DNA from: CBDBCU01 sp965243185
Lineage (GTDB): Bacteria; Chloroflexota; Dehalococcoidia; Lucifugimonadales; UBA3495
DNA: 64,000 bases
Reading direction: 5' to 3'
NCBI GenBank assembly: GCA_965243185.1
Contig: OZ251531.1
Span: 1,488,001 to 1,552,000, forward strand
The notes under the pieces are model-generated. The model had not been told where the DNA came from and did not search any database. It saw nothing but the letters and a program-made list of their open reading frames with translations. A program made the position numbers and the translations under genes. Positions 25,689-35,484 of this stretch are shown piece by piece. Each line of letters begins with the position of its first letter. The stretch's first letter is position 1.

Positions 25689-26570
25689 ATGGCTAACCTC
25701 GGTTTTATCGGGCTGGGTACGATGGGCGGCAAAATGGTCCAGCGGCTGCTCAACGCCGGCCACACCGTTACCGGCTACAACCGCACCAAATCCCGCGGCG
25801 ACTGGCTACTGAACTTGGGAATGCAGTGGGGCGACACCCCCCGAGCCGTAGCGGCCGCCGCCGACCTCACCCTCAGTATGGTCGCCAACACCCAAGCCCT
25901 GACCGCTATCGCCCAAGGCCCCGACGGCGTATTGGCCGCGCTGTCCCCCGGCAAAGTTTTCGTTGATATGAGCACCGTCAGCCCCGCCGCCAGCCGCGCC
26001 CTCGCCCAACAGGTCGCCGCCACCGGCGCCCGGATGCTCGACGCCCCGGTCTCCGGCAGCGCCGTCACCCTCGACGCCGGCCAGCTTTCGGTAATGGTCG
26101 GTGGCGACTACTCTGTCTATGAACAGGTGAAACCGGTTCTCGAGGATATTGGCCCCACCGTCAACTATGTGGGCGAAAATGGCTTGGCCGCCACTATGAA
26201 AGTCGCCGTCAACCTCAGCCTCCCCATCCAGATACTATCCTTCAGCGAAAGCCTGCTCCTCGCCGAAAAAAGCGGCATCCCCCGGGACGCCGCCATTACC
26301 GCCCTGCTCAACAGCGTCGTCGCCTCCCCCGCCTTGAAATACCGCTTTCCCTTGGCCTTTGACCCGCCGCCGGAGCCACTCTTTGATGTCAATATGATGC
26401 AGAAAGACCTGACGCTGGCTCTGGACTTGGGCCGGGAGCTGGATGTGCCAATGCCCACCAGCGCCATCACCAACGAATTTCTCAGCGCCGCCCGCGCCCT
26501 CGGCTACGCCGACCAGGACTTCGCCATCCTCTACCAAACCCTGGCCAAATTGGGCGGACAAGGGGAATAG
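25689..26570 (+). CDS. 3-hydroxyisobutyrate-dehydrogenase-like NAD(P)-dependent reductase
   Basis: 293 residues from ATG 25689 (CAGGGGGA upstream). The Rossmann motif GFIGLGTMGGKMVQRL is at the N-terminus; then NRTKSRG, FVDMSTVSP, the substrate-binding signature DAPVSGSAVTLDAG and the catalytic-Lys region GLAATMKVAVNL. Family members oxidise short beta-hydroxyacids or reduce succinic semialdehyde and glyoxylate; the substrate is open. The first SGNH array gene begins only 10 nt after its stop, so array copy 1 is probably expressed from this gene's promoter. Confidence 0.88.
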   Translation: MANLGFIGLGTMGGKMVQRLLNAGHTVTGYNRTKSRGDWLLNLGMQWGDTPRAVAAAADLTLSMVANTQALTAIAQGPDGVLAALSPGKVFVDMSTVSPAASRALAQQVAATGARMLDAPVSGSAVTLDAGQLSVMVGGDYSVYEQVKPVLEDIGPTVNYVGENGLAATMKVAVNLSLPIQILSFSESLLLAEKSGIPRDAAITALLNSVVASPALKYRFPLAFDPPPEPLFDVNMMQKDLTLALDLGRELDVPMPTSAITNEFLSAARALGYADQDFAILYQTLAKLGGQGE

Positions 26571-26580
26571 AGGCAACGCC

Positions 26581-28257
26581 TTGACCCTCCCCAAACAAAT
26601 CCTCTTTTACTCCCTGCTGCTCCTGCTCACCCTGGCGGCGGTCGAAGGGATGGCCCGGGCGGCTTATTACCTGTCTTATGGGGAATGGTATAGTCCCCCC
26701 TTCCCCACCCCTACGACAATCGGCTCGGAGGCGGCCGACCCCAATCCCGGCGGCGCCGCCGCGTTAAGACGGGGCGGCTCGAGATGGTTAATCATCCACC
26801 CCTACTACGGTTTTACCTCTCCGCTACTCGTCGATGACCTGAACGCAATGCCGCCGCCGCAAACCGGGGCGGACACGGTGGTCATCGGCGTCCTGGGTGG
26901 TTCGGTAGCGGAGGAGGTAACTCCCTCCTTCCGGCAAGCTGTGGAACAGTATTTCGCGGATAATGCCCTGGCTAAAGAGCCGGTTATCCACAATTTGTCC
27001 GAAAGGGCTATGAAGCAGCCGCAGCAAAAGGACATCGTGAGCCATCTGCTGGCCATGGGCGGCAGTTTCGACATCATCGTCAATTTGGACGGGTTCAACG
27101 AGTTAGTACTGGCGCACCGGAACTTTCAAGGCGGCGTGTTTCCTTTCTTTCCCCAGGATTGGAGCAACCGGAATCGCTGGACCACTGCCGAAGTTGCGTT
27201 AGTCGGTCAGATTCGGCTCTTGCGCGGGGAAATGGCCGCCCGGCGGCAAGCCGGCCAAAGCAGCCCCCTCCGCTCCAGTGCCGCCTACGGATTGCTTAAC
27301 CGTTACCGAACCCAACAGCTCGAAAATCGCATCATTCAACTGAACTACGAATTGACGACCACCGAATCGGATTACAGCCTGGAGGCATACGGCCCCCCGG
27401 GGAATTTCCGAAATGTTGCGGAAGTTCATCAGGAAGCCGTTCGGGTCTGGTATCGCAGTTCCGCCATCCTCTCCCTCTTGTCTGCCGGCGCGGGAAGCGA
27501 GTATTACCACTTCTTGCAGCCCAACCAGTACCTGCCCGACACCAAGCCCCTTTCCGCCGACGAACTGGCTTTTTATGCCCATCCGAAGTCGGTGGAGAAT
27601 ATCAGTTACGCCCAAGCCTACCCCCTGCTGGCCGAGTTCGGCGCAAAGTTACAGCAGCGGGGCATCAACTACTTCGACCTGACCCGGATTTTCAGCAACC
27701 ACCCGGAAACTCTTTACAGCGACCATTGCTGCCATCTGAACGCGCGCGGCTATGAGCTGCTGGCGGCGGCGATGGTCGCGCGGATGTCCCCGGCCTTGTT
27801 GCGCCGGGGCCAAAGTGCCGGTACCGCCGCCGTCCTCGTCCCCACCGACTCCCTCCTGGCGGCAGCGGCCCCGCTCCCGGCTTTGCTGCGGACGCCCACC
27901 CCGGCGCCAACCCTCCCACCGCGCCCCGGGGCGGCCAGCGCCCGGCCGGAATTTCAGGTGTACCGCCGCTCCGCCAATGTTCTGGAATATGCCAAAGCTG
28001 ACTGCGGCCCCGGACATACCGCCGCCCAATTCTTTCTCCACATCACCCCGGTATCCGCCGCCGACCTGCCGGAAAACCGCCGGGAACACGGCTTCGCCAA
28101 CCGCGACTTCTGGTTTCAGCAAGACGGCGGCTTCGCGCTTGACGGTCAGTGCAGCATCTACCGGCCGCTCCCCGACTACCCCATCGCCCGCATCCGCACC
28201 GGCCAATACAACGCCGCCGGGGAAATCTGGGCCGTAGAACTTTCCTTTCCCGAATAA
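26581..28257 (+). CDS. SGNH-hydrolase-like membrane protein, array copy 1 (tract C6, in frame)
   Basis: 558 residues, start TTG 26581 (AGAGG 8 nt upstream). One N-terminal membrane anchor (ILFYSLLLLLTLAAVEGMA) followed by YGEWYS and a poly-C tract of 6 (26695-26700). The SGNH core has block I LGGSVAEE (Ser), the central LDGFNE (Asn) and block V DHCCHLNARG (Asp/His), a plausible triad, with KQPQQKDIVSHLLAMGG between. After a Pro/Ala linker (LRTPTPAPT) comes a separate C-terminal domain (about 470-558): FFLHITPVSAADLPENRRE, then HGFANRDF and LPDYPIARIRTGQYNAAG. SGNH enzymes of this type act as esterases or O-acetyltransferases on extracellular glycans; that role is inferred. Confidence 0.82.
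   Translation: MTLPKQILFYSLLLLLTLAAVEGMARAAYYLSYGEWYSPPFPTPTTIGSEAADPNPGGAAALRRGGSRWLIIHPYYGFTSPLLVDDLNAMPPPQTGADTVVIGVLGGSVAEEVTPSFRQAVEQYFADNALAKEPVIHNLSERAMKQPQQKDIVSHLLAMGGSFDIIVNLDGFNELVLAHRNFQGGVFPFFPQDWSNRNRWTTAEVALVGQIRLLRGEMAARRQAGQSSPLRSSAAYGLLNRYRTQQLENRIIQLNYELTTTESDYSLEAYGPPGNFRNVAEVHQEAVRVWYRSSAILSLLSAGAGSEYYHFLQPNQYLPDTKPLSADELAFYAHPKSVENISYAQAYPLLAEFGAKLQQRGINYFDLTRIFSNHPETLYSDHCCHLNARGYELLAAAMVARMSPALLRRGQSAGTAAVLVPTDSLLAAAAPLPALLRTPTPAPTLPPRPGAASARPEFQVYRRSANVLEYAKADCGPGHTAAQFFLHITPVSAADLPENRREHGFANRDFWFQQDGGFALDGQCSIYRPLPDYPIARIRTGQYNAAGEIWAVELSFPE
26695..26700 (+). repeat. Poly-C tract, array copy 1
   Basis: C6, in frame; the short end of the series seen in the array. Confidence 0.9.
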
Positions 28258-28296
28258 GCCGTCAGCTACCGGCAATTATCCCTAACCCGGCCCGTA

Positions 28297-28325
28297 TTGA
28301 CGCCGATTATCGCCGCCATTATTAT
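28297..28325 (+). promoter_or_regulatory. Promoter of array copy 2
   Basis: TTGACG (28297-28302), 17 bp, TATTAT (28320-28325). The same promoter precedes copies 3-6; here the left arm of the inverted repeat is imperfect. Confidence 0.6.
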
Positions 28326-28358
28326 AACCGGCGTCAATCTGTCGCCGCGAGCAAAACC

Positions 28359-30037
28359 TTGACTTTCCGTAAGCAAGCCCTCTTTTACTCCCTCCTGCTC
28401 CTGCTCACCCTGGCGGCGGTCGAAGGAATGTCCCGGGCGGCCTATTACCTGGCTTATGGCGAATGGTATAGAGTCCCCCCCCCCCCCCCGACAATCAGTC
28501 CGGCAGTAGCTGCTGGCCTCGATCCCGGAGGGGACGACCGGGAGGATCCGGTATTAAGACGGGGCGGTATGGGCTGGCTAATCATCCATCCCTACTACGG
28601 TTATACCTCGCCCTTGCCCACGGCTGACCTGAATACAATGCCGCCGCCGCAAATCCGCGACGACCGGGTGGTTATCGGCGTATTGGGCGGATCGGTAGCG
28701 TACAGTGTAATTCCCCAATTCCAGCGGGCTGTGGAGCAGTATTTCTCGGATAATGCCCTGGTTAAAGAGCCGGTCATCCACAATTTGTCCGAATGGGGTA
28801 TGCAGCAGCCGCAGCAAAAGAACGTAATGAGCCATCTGCTGGCTATGGGCGGCAGTTTCGACATTATTGTCAATCTGGACGGGTTCAACGAGTTAAAAGA
28901 GTCGCACCGGAATTTTCAGGGCGGCGTGTTTCCTTTCTTTCCCGAGCTTTGGGGCAAACTGAATCACTGGACCGTTGCCGAAGTTGCGTTAGTCGGTGAG
29001 ATTCGGCTCTTGCGCGCGGAAGTCGCCGCTCTGTGGCAAGCCGGTCAAAACAGTCCTTTCCGCTCCAGCGCCGCCTACGGGTTGCTTAACCGCTACCGTA
29101 TCCAACGGCTTGAAAACCGCATATTTCAACTGAACTACGAATTGACGACCGCCGAATCGGGATACAGCCTGGAAGGACACGGCCCGGCGGGAAATTTCCG
29201 AACTGTTGCCGAAGTCCATCAGGAAGCGGTGCGGGTCTGGTATCGCAGTTCCGCCATCCTCGCCTTCCTGGCGAAGCTTACCGCCGCGGACTATTACCAC
29301 TTCATTCAGCCTAACCAGTACCTGCCCGACACCAAGCCGCTGTCCGCCGATGAATTGGCTTTTTATGTCCGACCGGAGGTTCCGGGGAATACCAGTTACG
29401 CCCAAGCCTACCCCCTACTGGCCGAGTTCGGCGCCAAGTTACAACAGCAGGGCATCAACTACTTCGACTTGACCCGGATTTTCCGCGACCACCCGGAAAC
29501 CCTTTATCGCGATGACTGCTGCCATCTGCGAACGCCCGGGGCAATGAACTGTTGGCTGCCGCTATGGTGCAGCGTATGGCGCCGGCCCTGCTCCGGCGCG
29601 GCCGGGCGCGCGGCCGCGCCCCCGAGTCAATCTTGGCTGTCGCTGCCCCCACCTACTCGACTTTACTACTGAAATCCACGCCGGCGCCGCCGGTGCAACT
29701 GCGCCAAGACGCCGCCGCCGGTTCGGAATTTCAGGTGTACCGCCGCCAGCCCGCCAATTTTCTGGAGTATGCCAAAGACCGCTGCGGCCCCGAACATACG
29801 GCCGCCCCGTTCTTTCTGCACATCACCCCGGCGGACGCCGCCGACCTGCCGGAACACCGCCGGGAACATGGCTTTGCGAATCGGGACTTCCGCTTTCAGC
29901 AAGACGGCGGCTTCGCGCTTGACGGTCAGTGCAGCATCTATCGGCCGCTCCCGAACTACCCCATCGCCGGCATCCGCACCGGCCAATACAACGCCGCCGG
30001 AGAAATCTGGGCTGTAGAACTTTCCTTTCCCGAGTAA
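28359..30037 (+). pseudogene. SGNH array copy 2: tract in frame, 3'-frameshifted
   Basis: Start TTG 28359. The N-terminal anchor, block I LGGSVAYS, LDGFNE and block V region are intact, and a C15 tract (28475-28489) leaves the frame open. Near 29529 the sequence CATCTG-CG-AACGCC has two extra bases relative to the paralogs. This shifts the frame inside block V just after DDCCHL and gives an early stop at 29672. The C-terminal domain (LPEHRREHGFANRDF, LPNYPIAGIRTGQYNAAG) is preserved in the other frame to 30037. Removing two bases restores a protein of about 558 residues. Either an inactive copy or a sequencing or assembly error. Confidence 0.7.
28475..28489 (+). repeat. Poly-C tract, array copy 2
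   Basis: C15, in frame (gives a run of Pro). Confidence 0.9.
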
Positions 30038-30076
30038 GCCGTTAGCTACCGACAATTATCTTGAATCCGGCGCGTA

Positions 30077-30105
30077 TTGACGCCGGTTATAGCCGCCATT
30101 ATTAT
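30077..30105 (+). promoter_or_regulatory. Promoter of array copy 3
   Basis: TTGACG (30077-30082), 17 bp, TATTAT (30100-30105), inside a perfect 16-bp inverted repeat ATTGACGCCGGTTATA / TATAACCGGCGTCAAT. Confidence 0.65.
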
Positions 30106-30138
30106 AACCGGCGTCAATCTATCGCCGCGAGCAAAACC

Positions 30139-31808
30139 TTGAATCTCCCCAAACAAATCCTCTTTTACGCCCTGCTGCTCCTGCTTACCTTGGCGGCGGT
30201 CGAAGGGATGGCCCGGGCGGCCTATTCCTTGGCTTATGGGGAATGGTATAGTACCCCCCCCCCCCCCCCCCCGACTCTGCGGCGGCGGTCGCCGCCAATT
30301 CGGTAGAACTCCCGGCGCCACTAGACTATGAGCAAGGCGGGTGGCGGACCATCCATCCTTATTACGGCTATACCGATGCTTTGCCCCGGGCTGACCTGAA
30401 CCGGATGCCGCCGCGGCAAACTGGGTCCGACCGGGTGGTCATCGGCGTGTCCGGCGGTTCAGTGGCCGACCAAGCAATTCCCTACTTCCGTAGAGCGGTG
30501 CGGCAGTATTTTGCGGATAACGCCTTGGCTAAAGAGCCGGTCATCATCGATTTGTCCCAAATCGCCAAGCGACAGCCCATGCAGCTGGGGACTGTGAACT
30601 ATCTGCTGGCGATGGGCGGCGGTTTCGACATCATCGTTAATTTGGACGGGTTCAACGAGCTTTTATTTTCGTACCGAAACTTCCGCGCCGGCCTCTTTCC
30701 TTTCTATCCCGCAAGTTGGGACTGGCCTAATCACTGGACTACGGAGGAGATTGCTTTAGTGGGGCAGATCCGGGTTTTGCGGGATGAGCAGGCGGAACTG
30801 CGCCGGGCCGGCCGGGTCCGTCCCTTTCACTTCAGCGCCGCCTATGGGCTGATTAACCGCTATCGCCGCCAAAGCGTTGCGAATCGCATTAGCCAATTGA
30901 ACTACACGCTGACCGAAACCCAGTCGGGGTACAGCCTGGAGCGGCACGGCCCGCGCTGGAACTTCCCGGATGTGTCCGCAGTCCACCAAGAAGCGGTGCG
31001 GGTTTGGTATCGCAGCTCGGCGCTGCTGGCCTACTCGGCTAAGGCCGCCGGAGCCGACTATTATCACTTCTTGCAGCCCAACCAGTATATGCCCGACGCC
31101 AAGCCGCTGTCCGCGGAGGAGTTGGAACTTTATATTGATCCGGAGCGGATGGCGCAAGTGAATTATGCCCAAACCTACCCGCTGCTGGTTAAGTTTGGGA
31201 AAGAGTTGCAGCAGCGGGGCATCAACTATTTCGACTTGACCCGGATTTTCGCTGACCACCCGGAAACCCTTTACCGCGACGATTGCTGCCATCTGAACTA
31301 CCGGGGCAGTGAACTGCTGGCGGCGGCGATGCTCGATCGGTTGGCCCCGGCCCTGCGGCGGCGGGGACAAGGTACTGCTACCGCCCCCGCCCCCGCCGGC
31401 TCCATCCTGTCGGTAGCGGCCCCGCTCCCGGCATTGCTGCGGACGCCTACGCCGGCGCCGCCGGCGCAACTGCGCCGGGGGGCGATTCAAGCCGGCCCGG
31501 CTTTTCAAGTGTCCCGACAACCCGGCAATGTTCTGGAATATGTCAAGGAGGATTGCTTTCCCGAACACACGCAAGCCCGGTTCCTGCTCCATATAACCCC
31601 GGTGTCAATCGCTGACCTGCCGGAACACCGCCGGGAACACGGCTTTGCGAACCGGGATTTCAAGTTTCAAGAAGCCCGCGGCGCCCGGGTTGACCGCCGT
31701 TGCCGTATCGAATTGCAACTCCCCGACTACCCCATCGCGCATATCCGCACTGGTCAGTTTAACGCCGCCGGGGAAATCTGGGCCGTAGAGCTTTCCTTTC
31801 CCGAGTAA
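30139..31808 (+). CDS. SGNH array copy 3 (tract C19, phase OFF)
   Basis: Start TTG 30139. The N-terminal anchor (ILFYALLLLLTLAAVEGMA) is followed by a C19 tract (30254-30272) that shifts the frame and gives a stop at 30306 after about 55 codons. The other frame is open across the tract exit and continues DSAAAVAANSVELPAPLDY into the full core: VSGGSVADQ, LDGFNE, DDCCHLNYRG, LRTPTPAPP linker, and the C-terminal LPEHRREHGFANRDF domain to 31808. Adding one C (or removing two) would restore about 556 residues with no other defect. No premature stops have accumulated downstream, consistent with a recently or reversibly OFF gene. Confidence 0.8.
30254..30272 (+). repeat. Poly-C tract, array copy 3
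   Basis: C19, out of frame; C17 or C20 restores the frame. Confidence 0.9.
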
Positions 31809-31847
31809 GCCGTCAGCTATCGGCAATTATCCTGAACCCGGCGCGTA

Positions 31848-31876
31848 TTGACGCCGGTTATAGCCGCCGTTATTAT
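31848..31876 (+). promoter_or_regulatory. Promoter of array copy 4
   Basis: TTGACG (31848-31853), 17 bp, TATTAT (31871-31876), in the same inverted repeat. Confidence 0.65.
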
Positions 31877-31909
31877 AACCGGCGTCAATCTGTCGCCGCG
31901 AGCAATGCC

Positions 31910-33586
31910 TTGACCCTCCCCAAGAAAATCCTCTTTTACTCCCTGCTGCTCCTGCTCACCCTGGCGGCGGTCGAAGGAATGGCCCGGGCGGCCTACTACC
32001 TGGCTTATGGGGAATGGTATAGCCCCCCCGCCGTCACCCCGACCATCAGTCCGGCGGCAGCTGCCGGCCCCGAGCCCGGCGGCGGCGCCGCGTTAAGACG
32101 GGGAGATTTTTGGCAGGCCCTCGCCCACCCCTACTACGGTTATACCTCGCCCTTGCCCACCGATGCCCTGAATGCAATGCCGCCGCCGCAAACCCGCGAC
32201 GACCGGGTAGTCATCGGCGTCCTGGGCGGCTCGGTAGCCGAGGAGGTAACTCCCTACTTCCAGCGCGCTTTGGAGCAGTACTTCGCCGCTAATGCTCTGG
32301 CTAAAGAGCCGGTGGTCCACGACCTGGCGGCCGGGGCGATGCGGCAGCCGCAGCAAAAGGACATCGCCAGCCATCTGCTGGCCATGGGCGGCAGTTTCGA
32401 CATCCTGGTCAATCTGGATGGATTAAATGAGCTGGTGACCTCGGAAGTGCACTTTCGGCAAGGTATTTTCCCCTTCTTTCCCCGGCTTTGGGACGACCTG
32501 AACCACTGGACCGCTGCCGAAATCGCTTTAATCGGTCAAATCCGGCTCTTGCGCGCGGAAGTCGCCGCGCTGCGGCAAGCCGGCCCAAGCAACCCCCTCC
32601 GCTACAGCGCCGCCGCTGGCTTGCTTAACCGCTACCGCGCCCAGCGCCTCGAAACCCGCATCTTTCAACTGAACTACGAATTGACGACCGCCGCCGCGGG
32701 CCACAGCCTGGAGTCTCGCGGCCCCGCGGGAAATTTCCGAAATACTGCGGAAGTTCGTCAGGAAACGGTGCGGGTCTGGTATCGCAGTTCCGCCATTATC
32801 TCCCTACTGGCGGATGGCGCGGGAAGCGACTATTACCACTTCTTGCAGCCCAACCAGTACCTGCCCGACACCAAGCCCCTTTCCGCCGACGAACTGGCTT
32901 TTTATGTCCAGCCGGATTCGGCGGAGAATACCAGTTACGCCCAAGCCTACCCCCTGCTGGCCGAGTTCGGCGCAAAGTTACAACAGCAGGGCATCAACTA
33001 CTTTGACTTGACCCGGATTTTCAGCAACCACCCGGAAACTCTTTACAGCGACCATTGCTGCCATCTGAACGCGCGCGGCAATGAACTGCTGGCCGCCGCT
33101 ATGGTGCAGCGTATGGCCCCGTCCCTGCTGCGCCGGGGACAAGGTGCCGGTACCGCCGCCGCCGTCCCCACCGCCTCCATCCTGGCGGTAGCGGCCCCCC
33201 TGCCGGCATTGCTGCGGACGCCCACGCCGGCGCCGACGGTGCAAGGGCGCCCGGATGCGGCCGTCGCCCGGCCGGAGTTTCAGGTGTACCGCCGCCGCTC
33301 CGCCAATGTTCTGGAGTATGCCAAAGCTAACTGCGGCCCCGGTCATACCGCAGCCCAGTTCTTTCTCCACATCACCCCGGTATCCGTTGCCGACCTGCCG
33401 GAACCCCGCCGGGAATACGGCTTTGCTAATCAGGATTTCCGCTTTCGGGAAAGCGGCGGCATCTTGTATAACGATCAATGCAGCATCTACCGGCAGCTCC
33501 CCGACTACCCCATCGCCGGCATCCGCACCGGGCAATACAACGCCGCCGGGCAAATCTGGGCGGTAGAGCTTTCCTTTGAGGAATAA
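31910..33586 (+). CDS. SGNH array copy 4 (tract C7, in frame)
   Basis: 558 residues, TTG 31910, intact. Anchor ILFYSLLLLLTLAAVEGMA; tract C7 (32023-32029) read as Pro; LGGSVAEEVTPYFQRALEQY; DILVNLDGLNELV (block with Leu-Asn in place of Phe-Asn); DHCCHLNARGNELLAAAMVQ; linker LRTPTPAPTV; C-terminal domain with LPEPRREYGFANQDF and LPDYPIAGIRTGQYNAAG. The 5' leader is about 26 nt with no clear Shine-Dalgarno. Close to copy 1 over most of its length. Confidence 0.82.
   Translation: MTLPKKILFYSLLLLLTLAAVEGMARAAYYLAYGEWYSPPAVTPTISPAAAAGPEPGGGAALRRGDFWQALAHPYYGYTSPLPTDALNAMPPPQTRDDRVVIGVLGGSVAEEVTPYFQRALEQYFAANALAKEPVVHDLAAGAMRQPQQKDIASHLLAMGGSFDILVNLDGLNELVTSEVHFRQGIFPFFPRLWDDLNHWTAAEIALIGQIRLLRAEVAALRQAGPSNPLRYSAAAGLLNRYRAQRLETRIFQLNYELTTAAAGHSLESRGPAGNFRNTAEVRQETVRVWYRSSAIISLLADGAGSDYYHFLQPNQYLPDTKPLSADELAFYVQPDSAENTSYAQAYPLLAEFGAKLQQQGINYFDLTRIFSNHPETLYSDHCCHLNARGNELLAAAMVQRMAPSLLRRGQGAGTAAAVPTASILAVAAPLPALLRTPTPAPTVQGRPDAAVARPEFQVYRRRSANVLEYAKANCGPGHTAAQFFLHITPVSVADLPEPRREYGFANQDFRFRESGGILYNDQCSIYRQLPDYPIAGIRTGQYNAAGQIWAVELSFEE
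32023..32029 (+). repeat. Poly-C tract, array copy 4
   Basis: C7, in frame. Confidence 0.9.
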
Positions 33587-33625
33587 GCCGTCAGCTATCG
33601 GCAATTACCCTGAACCCGGCGCGTA

Positions 33626-33654
33626 TTGACGCCGGTTATAGCCGCCATTATTAT
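33626..33654 (+). promoter_or_regulatory. Promoter of array copy 5
   Basis: TTGACG (33626-33631), 17 bp, TATTAT (33649-33654); the right arm has one mismatch (GGCGGCAAT). Confidence 0.65.
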
Positions 33655-33692
33655 AACCGGCGGCAATCTAATCTGGTCCCAAGAGCAATGCC

Positions 33693-35381
33693 TTGACCCT
33701 CCGCAAACAAATCCTTTTTTACTCCCTGCTGCTCCTACTGACCTTGGCGGCGGTCGAAGGGATGGCCCGGGCGGCCTATTCCTTGGCTTATGGGGAATGG
33801 TATAGAGTACCCCCTCCCCTGACAATCAGCTCGGCAGGGGATGCCGGCCCCAACCCCGGAGGGGGCGACCGGGAGAATCAGACATTAAGACGGGGCGGTT
33901 TGGGCTGGCTAATCAACCATCCCTACTACGGTTATACCTCGCCCTTGCCCACCGATGACCTGAATGCAATGCCGCCGCCGCAAACCCGCGACGACCGGGT
34001 GGTCATCGGCGTCCTGGGCGGATCGGTAGCGGACCAGGTAACTCCCTTTTTCCGGCGCGCGGTGGAACAGTATTTCGCGGATAATGCCCTGGCTAAAGAG
34101 CCGGTTATCCACAATTTGTCCGAATTAGCGATGCAGCAGCCGCAGCAATTGGGCATCGCGAACCATCTGCTGGCCATGGGCGGCAGTTTCGACATCATCG
34201 TCAATTTGGACGGGTACAACGAGTTAGCAACGCCGTACCGGAACTTTCGGCGCGGCGTGTTTCCCTTCTTTCCCAAGCACTGGAACGCCCTGAATTACTG
34301 GACCGTTGCCGAAGTTGCTTTAGTCGGTGAGATTCGGCTCTTGCGCGGGGAAGTCGCCGCGCTGCGGCAAGCCGGCCCAAGCAGCCCCCTCCGCTACAGC
34401 GCCGCCTATGGACTGGTCAACCGTTACCGTACCCAACGGCTCGAAAACCGCATCTTTCAACTGAATTACGAATTGACGACCACCGAATCCGGTTACAGCC
34501 TGGAGGGATCGGGCCCCTCGGGAAATTTCGGAACTGTTGCTGAAGTTCATCAGGAAGCGGTGCGGGTCTGGTATCGCAGTTCGGCCATTCTCTCCCTCCT
34601 GGCTAACGGCGCGGGAAGCGAGTATTACCACTTCTTGCAGCCCAACCAGTACCTGCCCGACGCCAAGCCGCTGTCTGCGGAGGAGTTGGAACTTTATATT
34701 GAGCCGGAGATGGCGGCAGAGGCCAATTATGCCCAAACCTATCCGCTGCTGGTTAAGTTTGGCCAAGAGTTGCAGCAGCGGGGCATCAACTACTTTGACC
34801 TGACCCGGATTTTCGTCAACCACCCGGAAACCCTTTACAGTGACCTCTGCTGTCATCTGAACGCGCGGGGCAATGAACTACTGGCGGCGGCAATGGTGCA
34901 GCGGTTGGCCCCGGCCCTGCGGCGGCGGGGCCAAAGTACCGGTACCGCCCCCGCCCCCGCCGACTCGATCCTGGCGGTAGCGGCCCCGCGGCCGGCCTTG
35001 CTGCGGACGCCCACGCCGGCGCCGCCGGTGCCACGGCGGCCGCGCCCGGACGCGGCCGCCGCCCAGCCAGAGTTTCAGGTGTACCGCCGTCAGCCCGCCA
35101 ATGTTCTGGAGTATGCCAAAGCCAACTGCGGCCCCGAACATACCGCCGCCTGGTTCTTTCTCCACATCACCCCGGTATCCGTTGCGGACTTGCCGGCCGG
35201 CCGCCGGGAACACGGCTTTGTTAACCAGGATTTCCGCTTTCAGAAAAGCGGCGGCATCCGGTATTACGATCAGTGCAGCATCTACCGGCCGCTCCCCGAC
35301 TATCCCATCGCCGGCATCCGCACCGGCCAATACAACGCCGCCGGGGAAATTTGGGCCGTAGAACTTTCCTTTTCAGAATAA
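33693..35381 (+). CDS. SGNH array copy 5 (tract C5, interrupted, in frame)
   Basis: 562 residues, TTG 33693, intact. The tract is C5 then T then C4 (33810-33819), a form that should be stable. Core: LGGSVADQVTPFFRRAVEQY, DIIVNLDGYNELA, DLCCHLNARGNELLAAAM. In the stretch AEELELYIEPEMAAEANYAQ-TYPLLVKFGQEL it matches copy 3 rather than 1, 2, 4 and 6, a sign of segmental exchange. C-terminal domain: LPAGRREHGFVNQDF, LPDYPIAGIRTGQYNAAG. By sequence this is a constitutively readable member. Confidence 0.82.
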   Translation: MTLRKQILFYSLLLLLTLAAVEGMARAAYSLAYGEWYRVPPPLTISSAGDAGPNPGGGDRENQTLRRGGLGWLINHPYYGYTSPLPTDDLNAMPPPQTRDDRVVIGVLGGSVADQVTPFFRRAVEQYFADNALAKEPVIHNLSELAMQQPQQLGIANHLLAMGGSFDIIVNLDGYNELATPYRNFRRGVFPFFPKHWNALNYWTVAEVALVGEIRLLRGEVAALRQAGPSSPLRYSAAYGLVNRYRTQRLENRIFQLNYELTTTESGYSLEGSGPSGNFGTVAEVHQEAVRVWYRSSAILSLLANGAGSEYYHFLQPNQYLPDAKPLSAEELELYIEPEMAAEANYAQTYPLLVKFGQELQQRGINYFDLTRIFVNHPETLYSDLCCHLNARGNELLAAAMVQRLAPALRRRGQSTGTAPAPADSILAVAAPRPALLRTPTPAPPVPRRPRPDAAAAQPEFQVYRRQPANVLEYAKANCGPEHTAAWFFLHITPVSVADLPAGRREHGFVNQDFRFQKSGGIRYYDQCSIYRPLPDYPIAGIRTGQYNAAGEIWAVELSFSE

Positions 35382-35423
35382 GCAGCCGTCAGCCACCGGC
35401 AATTATCCCGAACCCGGCGCGTA

Positions 35424-35452
35424 TTGACGCCGGTTATAGCCGCCATTATTAT
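35424..35452 (+). promoter_or_regulatory. Promoter of array copy 6
   Basis: TTGACG (35424-35429), 17 bp, TATTAT (35447-35452), in the perfect inverted repeat. Confidence 0.65.
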
Positions 35453-35484
35453 AACCGGCGTCAATCTGGCCCCGGAGCAACCCC

